A stretch of 24,706 nucleotides of DNA from Bacteroidota bacterium. Its GTDB lineage: Bacteria > Bacteroidota > Bacteroidia > Chitinophagales > Chitinophagaceae. How positions within the stretch are numbered: the stretch's first letter is position 1; each line of letters opens with the position of its first letter. This document shows, piece by piece, positions 1 through 8,646 of the stretch. Below the pieces are notes generated by a model that was not told the DNA's origin, did no database searches, and worked only from the letters and a program-made list of their open reading frames with translations. The stretch lies in assembly GCA_023409675.1 (NCBI GenBank), contig JAEYRC010000227.1, positions 1 to 24,706 of the forward strand. Reading direction: 5' to 3'. Position numbers and translations under genes: made by a program.

Positions 1-782
1 GACAAACGCTGGCGGTTATACGCACCGATCAGCTTGAAGTTGATCTGTCCTCTGCTGAAGCTGCCTATCAGAATGCGCTGCGCGATAAAGAACGTTTTGA
101 AAACGCGTTCAAAACCGGTGGCGTCACCCGCCAGCAGCTCGATCAGGTAACCCTTGCCCTTGAAAATGCGGAAGCCCGGGTGAAGCAATCGAAGATCCGC
201 ATTGGCGATGCCAATATCCGCTCCTCTATCAATGGGGTAGTGAATAAGCGCATGATCGAACCCGGTGCAGTGGTTGCCCCCGGCACACCGTTGTTTGAAC
301 TGGTTAACGTATCCCGACTTAAACTGAATGTATTTGTGAATGAACAACAGGTGTCTTCACTGAAAGTTGGTGACCGTGTAAGTGTTGAGGCCAGTGTGTT
401 TCCGGGTGAGGTATTCACCGGTCGCATTTCTTTTATCGCGCCCAAAGCGGATAATGCCCTGAATTTTCCTGTAGAAATTGAAGTGGCGAATTCATCCAGT
501 CAACAATTGAAAGCAGGAATGTTTGGTACAGCCACTTTCAATAAAGACGCGTCGGTAACCGGTTTAATGCTGCCCCGTTCTGCCTTTGTGGGAAGTGTAA
601 ACAGCAACCTGGTGTTTGTAGTGAACACAACCGATTCAACCGCAGCTCAACGGCAGATCACTTCCGGAAGAAACTTTGGAGAATATGTTGAAGTGCTGGA
701 TGGTCTATCCGCCGGTGAAGTAGTGGTTACTTCGGGCCAGATCAATTTATTTGACGGCGATAAAGTGTCGTTTATAAAATAG
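1..782 (+). CDS. RND efflux membrane fusion protein (HlyD/AcrA family), 5' truncated
   Basis: This is the periplasmic adaptor that links an inner-membrane RND pump to an outer-membrane channel. The reading frame is open from the first bases of the window (codons from base 3), so the true start lies upstream. The visible part begins in the coiled-coil hairpin: the stretch with SAEAAYQNALRDKERFENAF and TRQQLDQVTLALENAEARV is heptad-like. It continues into the second lipoyl half (INGVVNKRMIEPGAVVAPGTPLFELV) and a beta-barrel region (LKLNVFVNEQQVSSLKVGDRV), and ends in a membrane-proximal domain (GLSAGEVVVTSGQINLFDGDKV). An internal ATG at 180 is only where an ORF search would begin, because homologous sequence continues upstream of it. 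The RND pump follows 45 bases later in the same direction, so the two form an operon. The substrate cannot be read from the sequence. Confidence 0.93.
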   Translation, partial: QTLAVIRTDQLEVDLSSAEAAYQNALRDKERFENAFKTGGVTRQQLDQVTLALENAEARVKQSKIRIGDANIRSSINGVVNKRMIEPGAVVAPGTPLFELVNVSRLKLNVFVNEQQVSSLKVGDRVSVEASVFPGEVFTGRISFIAPKADNALNFPVEIEVANSSSQQLKAGMFGTATFNKDASVTGLMLPRSAFVGSVNSNLVFVVNTTDSTAAQRQITSGRNFGEYVEVLDGLSAGEVVVTSGQINLFDGDKVSFIK

Positions 783-827
783 TTCTATACGCCTTTTTGC
801 TTTACTGCAGAAGGATAAATATATAAG

Positions 828-3800
828 ATGAAAATCGCAGAAATTTCTATTAAGCGTCCTACGCTTGTTATTGTATTATTTACCGTACTAACCCTGGGGG
901 GTATCCTAAGTTACAGTTTGCTGAACTATGAGCTTCTGCCCAAGTTCTCTCCCGCGGTTGTATCGGTTACCACTATTTATCCGGGTGCTTCGCCGAGCGA
1001 AGTGGAGAATACCGTTTCGAGAAAGATCGAAGACGCGGTTTCCTCTATGGAAAATATCAAGAAACTCGAATCAAAATCGTTTGAAAGTTTGTCGATCATC
1101 ATCATTACCCTGAACAGTGGTGCAGATGTTGATTATGCGCTTAATGACGCTCAGCGTAAGGTGAATGCCGTTCTTAAAGATCTTCCTGAAGATGTTGATC
1201 CGCCATCGCTGAATAAGTTTTCACTCGATGACCTGCCCATCATGACCATCGCCGCGTCCTCTAACCTTACGGAAGCGGAATTTTATGACCTAATGGATAA
1301 CCGGATATCTCCGGTATTATCAAGGGTTCCGGGTGTTGCCCAGGTTAACCTGATCGGTGGCAGTGAGCGGGAATTCCAGGTGAACATTGATGCGGCTAAG
1401 CTGGAAGGATATGGCCTGTCGCTCTTACAGGTTCAAACTGCAGTACTGAATTCTAATCTTGATTTTCCTACCGGAAATATTCAAACCCGTGACCAGGATA
1501 TCCTGATCCGTTTATCCGGAAAATACCAGGATATCAATGACCTGAGCAACCTGGTCATCGCCACGGGAAGAGGCGGAGAGCAGATCCGGTTAACGGATGT
1601 GGCAGAAGTGCTGGATACACAGAAAGACGTTGAAAAAATAGCCCGTGTCAATCAGCAGAGCGCTATTGCCGTTCAGGTTTTGAAACAGTCGGATGCCAAC
1701 GCGGTTTCCGTGAGTGAAGGTGTTCGGGAAAGTGTGGCAAAACTGGAAACCGACTATAACGCCACCGGTCTGGAACTGATGATCGCCAGCGACAGTTCTA
1801 CCTATACGCTTCAATCAGCCAACGCCGTTATTTTCGACCTGGTGCTGGCCATTGTTCTGGTCGCTTTTGTAATGTTGTTTTTCCTGCACAGTTTCCGGAA
1901 TGCCCTGATTGTTATGGTGGCCATTCCAGCATCACTCATTGCGACATTTATAGGAATGTACCTGCTGGGGTATTCCCTGAACCTGATGTCGCTGCTGGGT
2001 CTCTCACTGGTAGTGGGTATTCTGGTAGATGACGCCATTGTGGTGCTTGAAAATATTTACCGGCATATGGAAATGGGTAAGAACAGGGTGCAAGCTTCGT
2101 ATGATGCTACACGTGAGATCGGTTTTACCGTTGTATCTATAACCCTGGTTATTGTAGTGGTATTTGTTCCTATTGCCATGAGCTCCGGACTTGCGGCCGA
2201 TATTCTTAAAGAATTTGCCGTAACCGTGGCCATCGCCACTCTCTTATCGCTCCTATCCTCATTCACTATTGTACCCTGGCTTTCCTCGCGTTTTGGAAAA
2301 CTGGAACACATCACCGGAAAATCGTTTTCCGGCAGGGTGATCCTGGCCTTTGAGCGGGGGATGGATAACTTCACCCAATGGATCAGCGGTATCCTGCGCT
2401 GGTCGCTGGCACATAAGAAAACCACCCTGGCCCTGGTCTTCGCAATGCTCTTTGCGTCATTTTACCTGATTGGCGGAGGCTTTATCGGCGCTGAATTTTT
2501 CGCCAAAAGTGATCGCGGCGAATTCCTGGTACAGATCGAACTGCCCAAAGAATCTTCCATTGAGCGGACCAATGAGCTGACCAAGAAAGCGGAAGAATTT
2601 CTGCTCGCAAAACCCGAGGTAACCCGGATCATTACCACTGTTGGACAGTCGAGTGATGGTATGGGAGGAACCCAGGCGACGCCTTATAAATCGGAGATCA
2701 GTGTATTGCTGGTGGATAAAAGTCAACGCAGCGATGATTCCTATATCTACTCCGCTAAAATCAAGCAGGAGTTAGCGCCCCTGCTCACAGGCGCCAAGGT
2801 GAAAACGGTTCCGGTAAGTATTCTGGGTTCGGCCGAACGGGCGCCAATTGCCCTTGTGGTTACCGGTCCCGAATTAGACAGTGTACTGAATTTTGCCAAT
2901 GCCGCTATGAACGCGTTAAAGACAGTTGACGGGGCAACGGAGATGAAGCTTTCGGTAGAGGCCGGTAATCCGGAAATCAATGTTCAGGTCGACCGGGATA
3001 AGATGGCTGCATTAGGACTGAACCTTTCTACCGTAGGAGCTACCATGCAAACGGCATTTTCAGGTAACACCAATGGTAAGTTCCGGAAAGGGGAGTATGA
3101 ATATGATATCAATATCCGCTATAGCAGTTTTAACCGCCGGAATATCCGGGATGTGGAGAATCTGTTGTTCACCAATAATAGCGGTCAGCCGGTACGGTTA
3201 GCCCAGTTCGCGACAGTAACGGAAAGTTCAGGTCCCAGCCAGCTTGAACGCCGCGACAAGAGTACCTCTGTTACTATTGAATCGCAAGCTGTTGGCCGGC
3301 CTACGGGAACGGTGGCAGCGGAATGGCAAGCTAAATTTGAGCAGTTACCCCGGCCTGTAGGTGTGAGTTATGTCTGGTCGGGCGATATGGAGAACCAGAG
3401 TGAAGGCTTCGGATCGCTGGGTATTGCCCTGCTTGCGGCTATCATTCTGGTATACCTGATTATGGTGGCGCTGTATAACAGTTTCGTATATCCGTTTGTG
3501 GTGTTGTTTTCGATTCCGTTAGCCATTATCGGTGCCTTGCTGGCGCTGGCGCTGACGAATAATTCGCTCAATATTTTTACGATTCTTGGGTTGATCATGC
3601 TGATCGGGCTGGTAGCAAAGAACGCGATCATTCTGGTCGATTTTACCAACCAGCGTAAAGCGGAAGGTGCCAGTACCTACCAGGCCTTGCTGGATGCGAA
3701 CCATGCGCGGCTAAGGCCTATTATGATGACCACCATCGCGATGGTATTCGGGATGCTGCCCATTGCGCTTGCCTCCGGTCCCGGCGCCGAATGGAAAAAC

Positions 3801-3959
3801 GGCCTTGCCTGGGTGATCATAGGAGGACTGGTCAGTTCGCTCTTCCTAACCCTGATCATTGTTCCGGTCATGTATGCCATCTTTGATCGCATCATTGCCT
3901 GGACACAGCGTAAGAAGAAACCCGTTCCCATGAGTGAGTTGCTGGTTATCGATAATTAA
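828..3959 (+). CDS. RND efflux pump, HAE1/AcrB type inner-membrane subunit
   Basis: This is a proton-driven multidrug or hydrophobic-compound exporter of 1043 residues, the normal AcrB-family length. It starts with MKIAEISIKRPTLVIVLF (first transmembrane helix). It carries the TM4 proton-relay segment GILVDDAIVVLENIYRH with its paired aspartates, and the matching TM10 segment GLVAKNAIILVDF with the conserved lysine. Large periplasmic loops lie between TM1-TM2 and TM7-TM8, as in the family. A purine-rich AGAAGGA at about 808-814 precedes the ATG. The gene sits directly after the adaptor protein. The outer-membrane partner is not in the window and may lie upstream of it. HAE1 type (drug) is favoured over CusA type (metal) because no methionine metal-relay motif was noticed. 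The exact substrate is unknown. Confidence 0.95.
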   Translation: MKIAEISIKRPTLVIVLFTVLTLGGILSYSLLNYELLPKFSPAVVSVTTIYPGASPSEVENTVSRKIEDAVSSMENIKKLESKSFESLSIIIITLNSGADVDYALNDAQRKVNAVLKDLPEDVDPPSLNKFSLDDLPIMTIAASSNLTEAEFYDLMDNRISPVLSRVPGVAQVNLIGGSEREFQVNIDAAKLEGYGLSLLQVQTAVLNSNLDFPTGNIQTRDQDILIRLSGKYQDINDLSNLVIATGRGGEQIRLTDVAEVLDTQKDVEKIARVNQQSAIAVQVLKQSDANAVSVSEGVRESVAKLETDYNATGLELMIASDSSTYTLQSANAVIFDLVLAIVLVAFVMLFFLHSFRNALIVMVAIPASLIATFIGMYLLGYSLNLMSLLGLSLVVGILVDDAIVVLENIYRHMEMGKNRVQASYDATREIGFTVVSITLVIVVVFVPIAMSSGLAADILKEFAVTVAIATLLSLLSSFTIVPWLSSRFGKLEHITGKSFSGRVILAFERGMDNFTQWISGILRWSLAHKKTTLALVFAMLFASFYLIGGGFIGAEFFAKSDRGEFLVQIELPKESSIERTNELTKKAEEFLLAKPEVTRIITTVGQSSDGMGGTQATPYKSEISVLLVDKSQRSDDSYIYSAKIKQELAPLLTGAKVKTVPVSILGSAERAPIALVVTGPELDSVLNFANAAMNALKTVDGATEMKLSVEAGNPEINVQVDRDKMAALGLNLSTVGATMQTAFSGNTNGKFRKGEYEYDINIRYSSFNRRNIRDVENLLFTNNSGQPVRLAQFATVTESSGPSQLERRDKSTSVTIESQAVGRPTGTVAAEWQAKFEQLPRPVGVSYVWSGDMENQSEGFGSLGIALLAAIILVYLIMVALYNSFVYPFVVLFSIPLAIIGALLALALTNNSLNIFTILGLIMLIGLVAKNAIILVDFTNQRKAEGASTYQALLDANHARLRPIMMTTIAMVFGMLPIALASGPGAEWKNGLAWVIIGGLVSSLFLTLIIVPVMYAIFDRIIAWTQRKKKPVPMSELLVIDN

Positions 3960-3978
3960 TCTCATCACGTATAAAATT

Positions 3979-4011
3979 AAATCCCGGCTCAACTAAGAGC
4001 CGGGATTTTTT
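3979..4011. terminator. Rho-independent terminator after the RND operon, possibly bidirectional
   Basis: This is a perfect 12-bp inverted repeat, AAATCCCGGCTC at 3979-3990 and GAGCCGGGATTT at 3997-4008, with a 6-base loop (AACTAA). A T run follows on the plus strand. It starts 20 bases after the pump stop codon. On the minus strand the stem is followed by TTTAATTTTAT, so it may also stop transcripts from hemN, which converges on it from 4091. Confidence 0.92.
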
Positions 4012-4090
4012 ATGGTAGGAATTAAAAGGGTTCAGGGATTGTAGAGCGGCATGTCAGGGTATAAATGATATATAGTAATTTGAAAACTTT

Positions 4091-5470
4091 TTAAATCGAT
4101 TTGCTGAACATTTTGTTTTGTTCAAGCTGTTCTTTCGATGCCTGCAGTCGCAGATCAAACGCGCTGCAGATGTTTCGGATGAAATGGTGCCCCACAGGGG
4201 TAACGATCAACGCGTGATCATCGAATTTCACCAGTCCATCGGCCTGCATTTCTTCCAGAACCGGAAAGCTGTACTTTTGTAAAACCTCCAGGTGTGACTG
4301 ATCAAAAGTTGTTTCACCTCGGCAACTGATCTCCAGAATATATGCTTTTATATACAGGTCTTCTTCATTGAGCATATAGCCTTTCGTGACGGGAAGGATT
4401 TGTTTATTGACCAGGGCGTAATATTCCGACAGGGCCTTTTCATTCTGGGCATAGGCCGTACCAATATCGCTGATCGCCGAAACGCCCAGGCCAAGCAGCA
4501 TGCCCGGATTGGACGCGGTATATCCCATGAAATTACGGTATAGGGTTTTATCTTTCCTGGCCTTGTATAAGGCATCATGTGGCATGGCGAAATGGTCCAT
4601 TCCGATATCAGCATAACCTGCATTAACAAACATGCTCTTCCCCAACTGGTACAGCTTGAGCTTTTCAGTGGCATTAGGAAGATCGCTTTCATCGAAGAGG
4701 CGCTGGCCCTTACTGGTCCAGGGAACATGCGCATAGCTGTAGAAAGCGATCCGGTCGGGCTGCATCCGGATAACCTCGTCTATGGTATTGCGCATGGTTT
4801 CGGTCGTCTGCCGGGGAAGACCGTAGATGAGGTCGAAGTTCACCGACTCGAAGCCTGCCTCACGCGCGCGGCTGGTTGCCAGTTGTACTGCTTCTACCGG
4901 TTGTATCCGGTTGATGATCCGTTGTATTTCCGGATCAAGATCCTGCACGCCATAGCTGATACGCCGGAAGCCGTGTTTGTACAGGACATCCAGGTGGGCG
5001 GAAGTAGTGTTATTGGGATGCCCTTCAATACTAAACTCGTGCTTCGGATGTTTGATGGTATTTTTCAGCAGCATTCCGATAATCCGGTCGAGGTTTTTTG
5101 GAGAGAAAAAGGTTGGGGTGCCTCCGCCCAGGTGCAGCTGCCGAATGACCGGGGTTTGGTGCATCAGCTTCCGGTAGAGCATCCATTCTTTTTCCAGTAC
5201 CTTGATATATTCTTCTTCAACATTATGGTTGGTGGTGATCCGTTTATTGCAGCCGCAATAGGTGCACAACTGCTCACAGAAGGGCAGATGTACATACAGA
5301 CTTATGCCCTCGGTATGATTACGCAGGTTGAACGCCGCGCTGAACGCTTGTTCCCATTGTGCCGGAGACATATCGTTGTTCCAGAATGGAACGGTGGGAT
5401 AGCTGGTGTACCGGGGTACAGGTTGATTGTACTTCAGAATCAAATCTTCGCTGATCGGGGCTTCCTTCAT
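4091..5470 (-). CDS. hemN: Oxygen-independent coproporphyrinogen III oxidase (radical SAM)
   Basis: This enzyme decarboxylates coproporphyrinogen III to protoporphyrinogen IX without oxygen in cytoplasmic haem synthesis. Its 459 residues match HemN length. Near the N terminus it has the HemN signature NQPVPRYTSYPTVPFW, then the radical-SAM cluster motif CEQLCTYCGC (Cys65, Cys69, Cys72, Cys74), where three cysteines bind the 4Fe-4S cluster. After that come LHLGGGTPTFF (SAM-binding glycine motif) and the YGVQDLDPEIQ and NFDLIYGLPRQT segments. The HemN-specific N terminus separates it from the HemW-like chaperone paralogue. It is divergent from the PAS kinase gene across 184 bases that contain a candidate FNR-type site. 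Supplying haem under low oxygen fits the neighbouring cbb3 oxidase genes. Confidence 0.95.
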   Translation of the reverse strand: MKEAPISEDLILKYNQPVPRYTSYPTVPFWNNDMSPAQWEQAFSAAFNLRNHTEGISLYVHLPFCEQLCTYCGCNKRITTNHNVEEEYIKVLEKEWMLYRKLMHQTPVIRQLHLGGGTPTFFSPKNLDRIIGMLLKNTIKHPKHEFSIEGHPNNTTSAHLDVLYKHGFRRISYGVQDLDPEIQRIINRIQPVEAVQLATSRAREAGFESVNFDLIYGLPRQTTETMRNTIDEVIRMQPDRIAFYSYAHVPWTSKGQRLFDESDLPNATEKLKLYQLGKSMFVNAGYADIGMDHFAMPHDALYKARKDKTLYRNFMGYTASNPGMLLGLGVSAISDIGTAYAQNEKALSEYYALVNKQILPVTKGYMLNEEDLYIKAYILEISCRGETTFDQSHLEVLQKYSFPVLEEMQADGLVKFDDHALIVTPVGHHFIRNICSAFDLRLQASKEQLEQNKMFSKSI

Positions 5471-5526
5471 TTTATGAAAGTAGAATTTCCCCTGCTCGCC
5501 ATACGTGAGTAATGTTAACCGCTGGT

Positions 5527-5540
5527 ATGAGAATGATCAA
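5527..5540. promoter_or_regulatory. Possible degenerate FNR/Crp-type site between hemN and the PAS kinase gene
   Basis: The 14-mer ATGAG-AATG-ATCAA matches the FNR consensus TTGAT-N4-ATCAA at all five right-half positions but only three of five on the left. It lies in the divergent intergenic region, 57 bases ahead of hemN. It is weak alone. It is listed because two better sites of the same type occur in the cbb3 locus and hemN is a classic FNR target in other bacteria. Confidence 0.35.
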
Positions 5541-5654
5541 ATCTGTTCAGGTTCACCCTCCTGACCGGTAAAGCTTCGGCATTATTTCCGGGTGGTGGTG
5601 GATAAGGGCGTTGAACGCGTCTCTTTAAGGAGGAATATTTACCTTAGCAATCCT

Positions 5655-7208
5655 ATGTTCAAAGCAAAATACCCGGTTATCCTTATCGTTGGAAGTCTCT
5701 TATTTCTTCTGGTAGCCGTAGCAAAATTTTATTTTCCGGAAATTCTGTACCTGAACAGCGGGCTGGTTTTGCTGGTATTCTACACGATCTTTCTCGAAAA
5801 AAATACCATCACCTGGGTATTTGGCGCTATGGGTCTATTACTGGTTGTGGCTTCCGCCTGGATCTTTCATGGTATGGCCCAACCGGATGTTTTGCTGGCA
5901 GAAGGATTTTCGGGTCTTGTATTGATCCTGTCGACCCTGTTGGTTGTTAAAATAAAAGCGGTTTACCGTTCTGCAAAAAGTGAACGACAGCAACTCAACG
6001 CGCTTTTTGAATACGCAACTGAAGGGGTGGTGTTAACCAATAAACGGGGTGAGATCATTTTGGTAAATCCGGCTGCGCTTCAGCTTTTCGGGTATGATAA
6101 GAAAGAGCTTATCGGTAAGCCGGTGGAAATTTTGATTCCCGCGCGGGTGGAGCATGATCATGTGCGCTACCGCCATGGATTTTATTCAAAACCATCCAAC
6201 AGAACGATGGGGCATGGGCGGGATCTTTTTGCGAAACATGCCTCCGGCCGCGAATTTCCGGTAGAAGTGAGCTTGAGTCATTTCAAGCAACAGCACGAAA
6301 TGTTTGTGATCGCTTTTATCGTAGATATTACTGCCCGGAAGGAAGCGGAGCGAAATCTTATAGAACAAAAAAATCAGCTTGAAAATGTGACCAACAGCAT
6401 ACAGAGACTGAATATCGCGCTGGAAAGCAAGGTGGAAGAAAGAACACTCATTTTAAAAGAAGCGCTCAGTGAACTGGAACGCTCGCGCCAGGAGCTAACG
6501 GAAGCGCTGGAGAAAGAAAAGGAACTGAACGAAATCAAAAGCCGCTTTGTGTCTATGGCCTCGCATGAATTCAGAACACCCCTCAGTTCGGTCATGTCAT
6601 CGGCTTCGCTTATTGGAAAATATACCCGTGAAGATCAGCAGGACAAGCGGGAAAAACATATTCACCGGATTAAGGAATCGGTAAAAAATCTTAATGAAAT
6701 TCTCGAAGACTTTCTTTCGCTCGGAAAACTGGAAGAAGGAAAGATCTCTATTGCACATGAATCTTTCGATGTTCAGGAGTTTCTGAATGACCTGGTTGAA
6801 GAACTGAAAACTATCCTGAAACCAGGCCAGGATATTGTGGTGAATATTTCAGGCGCCCGTCATTTTTCTACCGACAAAAAACAGTTGAAAAATATTCTCA
6901 TCAACCTGATGAGTAACGCGATTAAATTTTCTTCGGAAAACACGAATATCCTTTTGGATGCCTCCGTTGATGAACAGCAACTTTCCATAAGGGTTAAAGA
7001 TTCCGGAATTGGTATTGCGCCTGAAGATAAAATACACCTGTTTTCCAGTTTCTTCAGGGGAAAGAATGCGACTAATATCCAGGGTACCGGCCTGGGGCTG
7101 CATATTGTGAAACGTTACCTTGACCTGCTGGAGGGCGAAATAGACATTGACAGTGAATTAAACAGCGGTACCACCATTTCGTTCAGCATTCCCTATCGCG
7201 GGGCATAA
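5655..7208 (+). CDS. Membrane PAS-domain sensor histidine kinase, FixL-like PAS
   Basis: This is a two-component sensor of 517 residues. There are four predicted membrane helices at about residues 6-24, 29-47, 51-72 and 81-99, then a PAS domain at about 118-230, a charged coiled coil at about 230-295, a HisKA domain with SMASHEFRTPLSS (phospho-acceptor His304), and a HATPase domain with NLMSNAIKFS, DSGIGIAPED and GTGLGLHIVKRY. An ungapped alignment recalled from memory with Bradyrhizobium FixL places His169 (codon 6159-6161) on the haem-ligand histidine and Arg189 (6219-6221) on the oxygen-sensing arginine; the G-x-G-R and FPxxxS landmarks also match. The His is common in this PAS class, so haem binding is inference. 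The start at 5655 is preferred over the upstream ATG at 5592 because the membrane segment starts right after it. No response regulator is adjacent; the receiver-Crp gene at 16386 is the candidate partner. Confidence 0.92.
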   Translation: MFKAKYPVILIVGSLLFLLVAVAKFYFPEILYLNSGLVLLVFYTIFLEKNTITWVFGAMGLLLVVASAWIFHGMAQPDVLLAEGFSGLVLILSTLLVVKIKAVYRSAKSERQQLNALFEYATEGVVLTNKRGEIILVNPAALQLFGYDKKELIGKPVEILIPARVEHDHVRYRHGFYSKPSNRTMGHGRDLFAKHASGREFPVEVSLSHFKQQHEMFVIAFIVDITARKEAERNLIEQKNQLENVTNSIQRLNIALESKVEERTLILKEALSELERSRQELTEALEKEKELNEIKSRFVSMASHEFRTPLSSVMSSASLIGKYTREDQQDKREKHIHRIKESVKNLNEILEDFLSLGKLEEGKISIAHESFDVQEFLNDLVEELKTILKPGQDIVVNISGARHFSTDKKQLKNILINLMSNAIKFSSENTNILLDASVDEQQLSIRVKDSGIGIAPEDKIHLFSSFFRGKNATNIQGTGLGLHIVKRYLDLLEGEIDIDSELNSGTTISFSIPYRGA

Positions 7209-7221
7209 TATTTTCATCAGG

Positions 7222-7247
7222 TAACCATGGATCAAATCGCATGGTTA
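7222..7247 (+). repeat. Perfect inverted repeat over the start codon of the small membrane protein gene
   Basis: The arms are TAACCATG (7222-7229) and CATGGTTA (7240-7247) around the 10-base loop GATCAAATCG. The right arm contains the ATG at 7241 and overlaps the first base of the ATG at 7247. In RNA this could fold into a hairpin over the initiation region, or it could be a DNA-binding dyad. It lies 14 bases after the kinase stop codon. Confidence 0.6.
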
Positions 7248-7489
7248 TGTTGAAAAATTCCACTTTTGCCGTTATTACCGTATCCCTTTTGCTAATATTC
7301 TATGTTGTCTTGCTGCAGACAGGTTGGTTAGCTCCACTGGCCGGTTTGGTTTATGCCCTTTCGCCTTTATTAATGTTATGGCTCGTGTACACGGTTATTC
7401 GCTATGGCAGGTATTCAGGAAAGGAATTACAGCAGGATGAAGAGTGGGGATACCAGGATCGCAATAAGGATGAGCTGGGTATTTTTTAA
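7241..7489 (+). CDS. Small membrane protein, unknown function
   Basis: No family was recognised. The product has 82 residues (80 if started at the ATG at 7247). It has two hydrophobic helices at about residues 6-26 and 30-53 with a short loop between (QTGWLAP), then a charged tail rich in D, E, Q and K ending ELGIF. It starts 32 bases after the PAS kinase in the same direction, so it is probably co-transcribed with it. Its stop codon TAA at 7487-7489 overlaps the stop of the oppositely oriented TauE/SafE-like gene (7486-7488). Reality is supported by the coherent membrane topology and by the tight fit between the two neighbours. A role in oxidase assembly or in modulating the kinase is possible but only inferred from position. 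Confidence 0.75.
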   Translation: MVMLKNSTFAVITVSLLLIFYVVLLQTGWLAPLAGLVYALSPLLMLWLVYTVIRYGRYSGKELQQDEEWGYQDRNKDELGIF

Positions 7490-8190
7490 TGGCAGATCAC
7501 GGGATCCGCGGCTCCACTGAAAAGCACCGGACTTATAAACGGAATACCCAGATTCATTCCCCGCAGAACCAGCAAAATACCCATCACAGACATTACATAA
7601 GGAACCAGGTTTCGTATTTTCTGGCGCAGGGACAGTTTTAACCGGAAACCCACCAGGCCAATGATCATCATTGCCGGAAATGTCCCCAGTCCGAACATTC
7701 CCATAAACATCATACTGTTTTCAATTGACCCTGTATTAACCGCGCCCGCCAGCGCCAGGTAAACCATACCACAGGGAAGCAGCCCATTGGCCAGGCCCAG
7801 CAGTGCAAAGCCCCGCACAGATTTAAGCTGAAGCGCATAGCTCATTAAATTGTGTATGCCACGCTGCAGGCGGTTGGCAATTTTAGGTTGAGCCGTATAT
7901 CGGTTGCTGAAATACATCAGCGCCAAAACCAGCATGATGATACCGGTGATAATTGAAAAAGCCTGCTGTAATCCGGCAAGCTGGAGGTTTCGTCCGGCAA
8001 AACCAAAGATCAGCCCCAGGAGAACATAGGTTAACATTCTGCCGGCATTATAAACGCTAACCGATAAAACCTGCCGGTGACGGGGCATATGGGATACAGG
8101 CAGTGAGAATGCCAGTGGTCCGCACATTCCCACACAGTGAAAACTGCTTAGTCCGCCCAGTATCAGTCCCGCTACAATAACCTCCAGCAT
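7486..8190 (-). CDS. TauE/SafE-family membrane protein of the cbb3 locus
   Basis: This polytopic inner-membrane protein has 234 residues and about six helices. It carries the paired motifs typical of the CcoG/H-associated SafE group: HCVGMCGP at residues 18-25 and NGLLPCGMVYLALAGA at about 134-149. The cysteines within membrane segments resemble CcdA or copper-handling membrane proteins. Members of this family close many cbb3 operons, and roles in copper or redox supply to the oxidase have been proposed. Which substrate it moves is not known. It starts three bases after ccoH ends and is the last gene of the cco operon. Its stop overlaps that of the convergent small membrane protein gene, and no hairpin terminator was seen between them. 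Confidence 0.88.
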   Translation of the reverse strand: MLEVIVAGLILGGLSSFHCVGMCGPLAFSLPVSHMPRHRQVLSVSVYNAGRMLTYVLLGLIFGFAGRNLQLAGLQQAFSIITGIIMLVLALMYFSNRYTAQPKIANRLQRGIHNLMSYALQLKSVRGFALLGLANGLLPCGMVYLALAGAVNTGSIENSMMFMGMFGLGTFPAMMIIGLVGFRLKLSLRQKIRNLVPYVMSVMGILLVLRGMNLGIPFISPVLFSGAADPVICH

Positions 8191-8193
8191 AGG

Positions 8194-8634
8194 TCAGGGT
8201 TGTTTTTTAAAACGTTCTTCTAGGTAATAGTTGGTGTCGCCCTGCTTCCATTCCAGTTTCACCGTGTATTTATCCGACTTCAGTTCACTGAGCGGTATAC
8301 GCTGGATGCCATCTGTACCCGGCATGAGGTCGACAAACAGGTCTTTTGACGCATCGGTAACGCAATAGAACCAGATTTTACCACGAACAGAATCAGTGGT
8401 GACCCCTTCCGGCAGTTGCAGTACAAGATGACTGTCCTGCTCTGTGAGCGATAATTTGCCATTCAGCCTCCGGGCATTATCGCGGCCATCAATGATGCCC
8501 TGATAGGCCAGTTCTTCCTTGTAATATTCTTTGGTTACAAGATCGAAATGCGTATTCATTGAATTATAGACCATGAAAAACATCAGTCCGCCAAAAGCGA
8601 TGAATACCAGTAAAAGTTTATTGCCCCAGCTCAT
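8194..8634 (-). CDS. ccoH: FixH/CcoH family cbb3 oxidase assembly protein
   Basis: This is a single-pass membrane protein of 146 residues. There is one N-terminal helix (about residues 5-24, KLLLVFIAFGGLMFFMVYN). After it comes the family-typical DLVTKEYYKEELAYQ segment, and then a beta-rich periplasmic domain. FixH/CcoH proteins associate with the cbb3 subunits and are needed for stable assembly. The gene lies 12 bases downstream of ccoG and three bases before the SafE-like gene, so it is within the operon. Identification rests on the N-terminal layout and the position, since the periplasmic part is poorly conserved in this family. Confidence 0.88.
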   Translation of the reverse strand: MSWGNKLLLVFIAFGGLMFFMVYNSMNTHFDLVTKEYYKEELAYQGIIDGRDNARRLNGKLSLTEQDSHLVLQLPEGVTTDSVRGKIWFYCVTDASKDLFVDLMPGTDGIQRIPLSELKSDKYTVKLEWKQGDTNYYLEERFKKQP

Positions 8635-8646
8635 AGTATGCTATCT

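Noticed and set aside
4577..5512. 311-codon open frame on the plus strand opposite hemN
   Set aside because: It lies antisense to a gene with intact radical-SAM motifs, and its translation shows no recognisable domain; it is a shadow of hemN codon use.
5628..5633. AGGAGG as the ribosome binding site of the PAS kinase
   Set aside because: It lies about 21 bases before the preferred start at 5655, too far for normal use.
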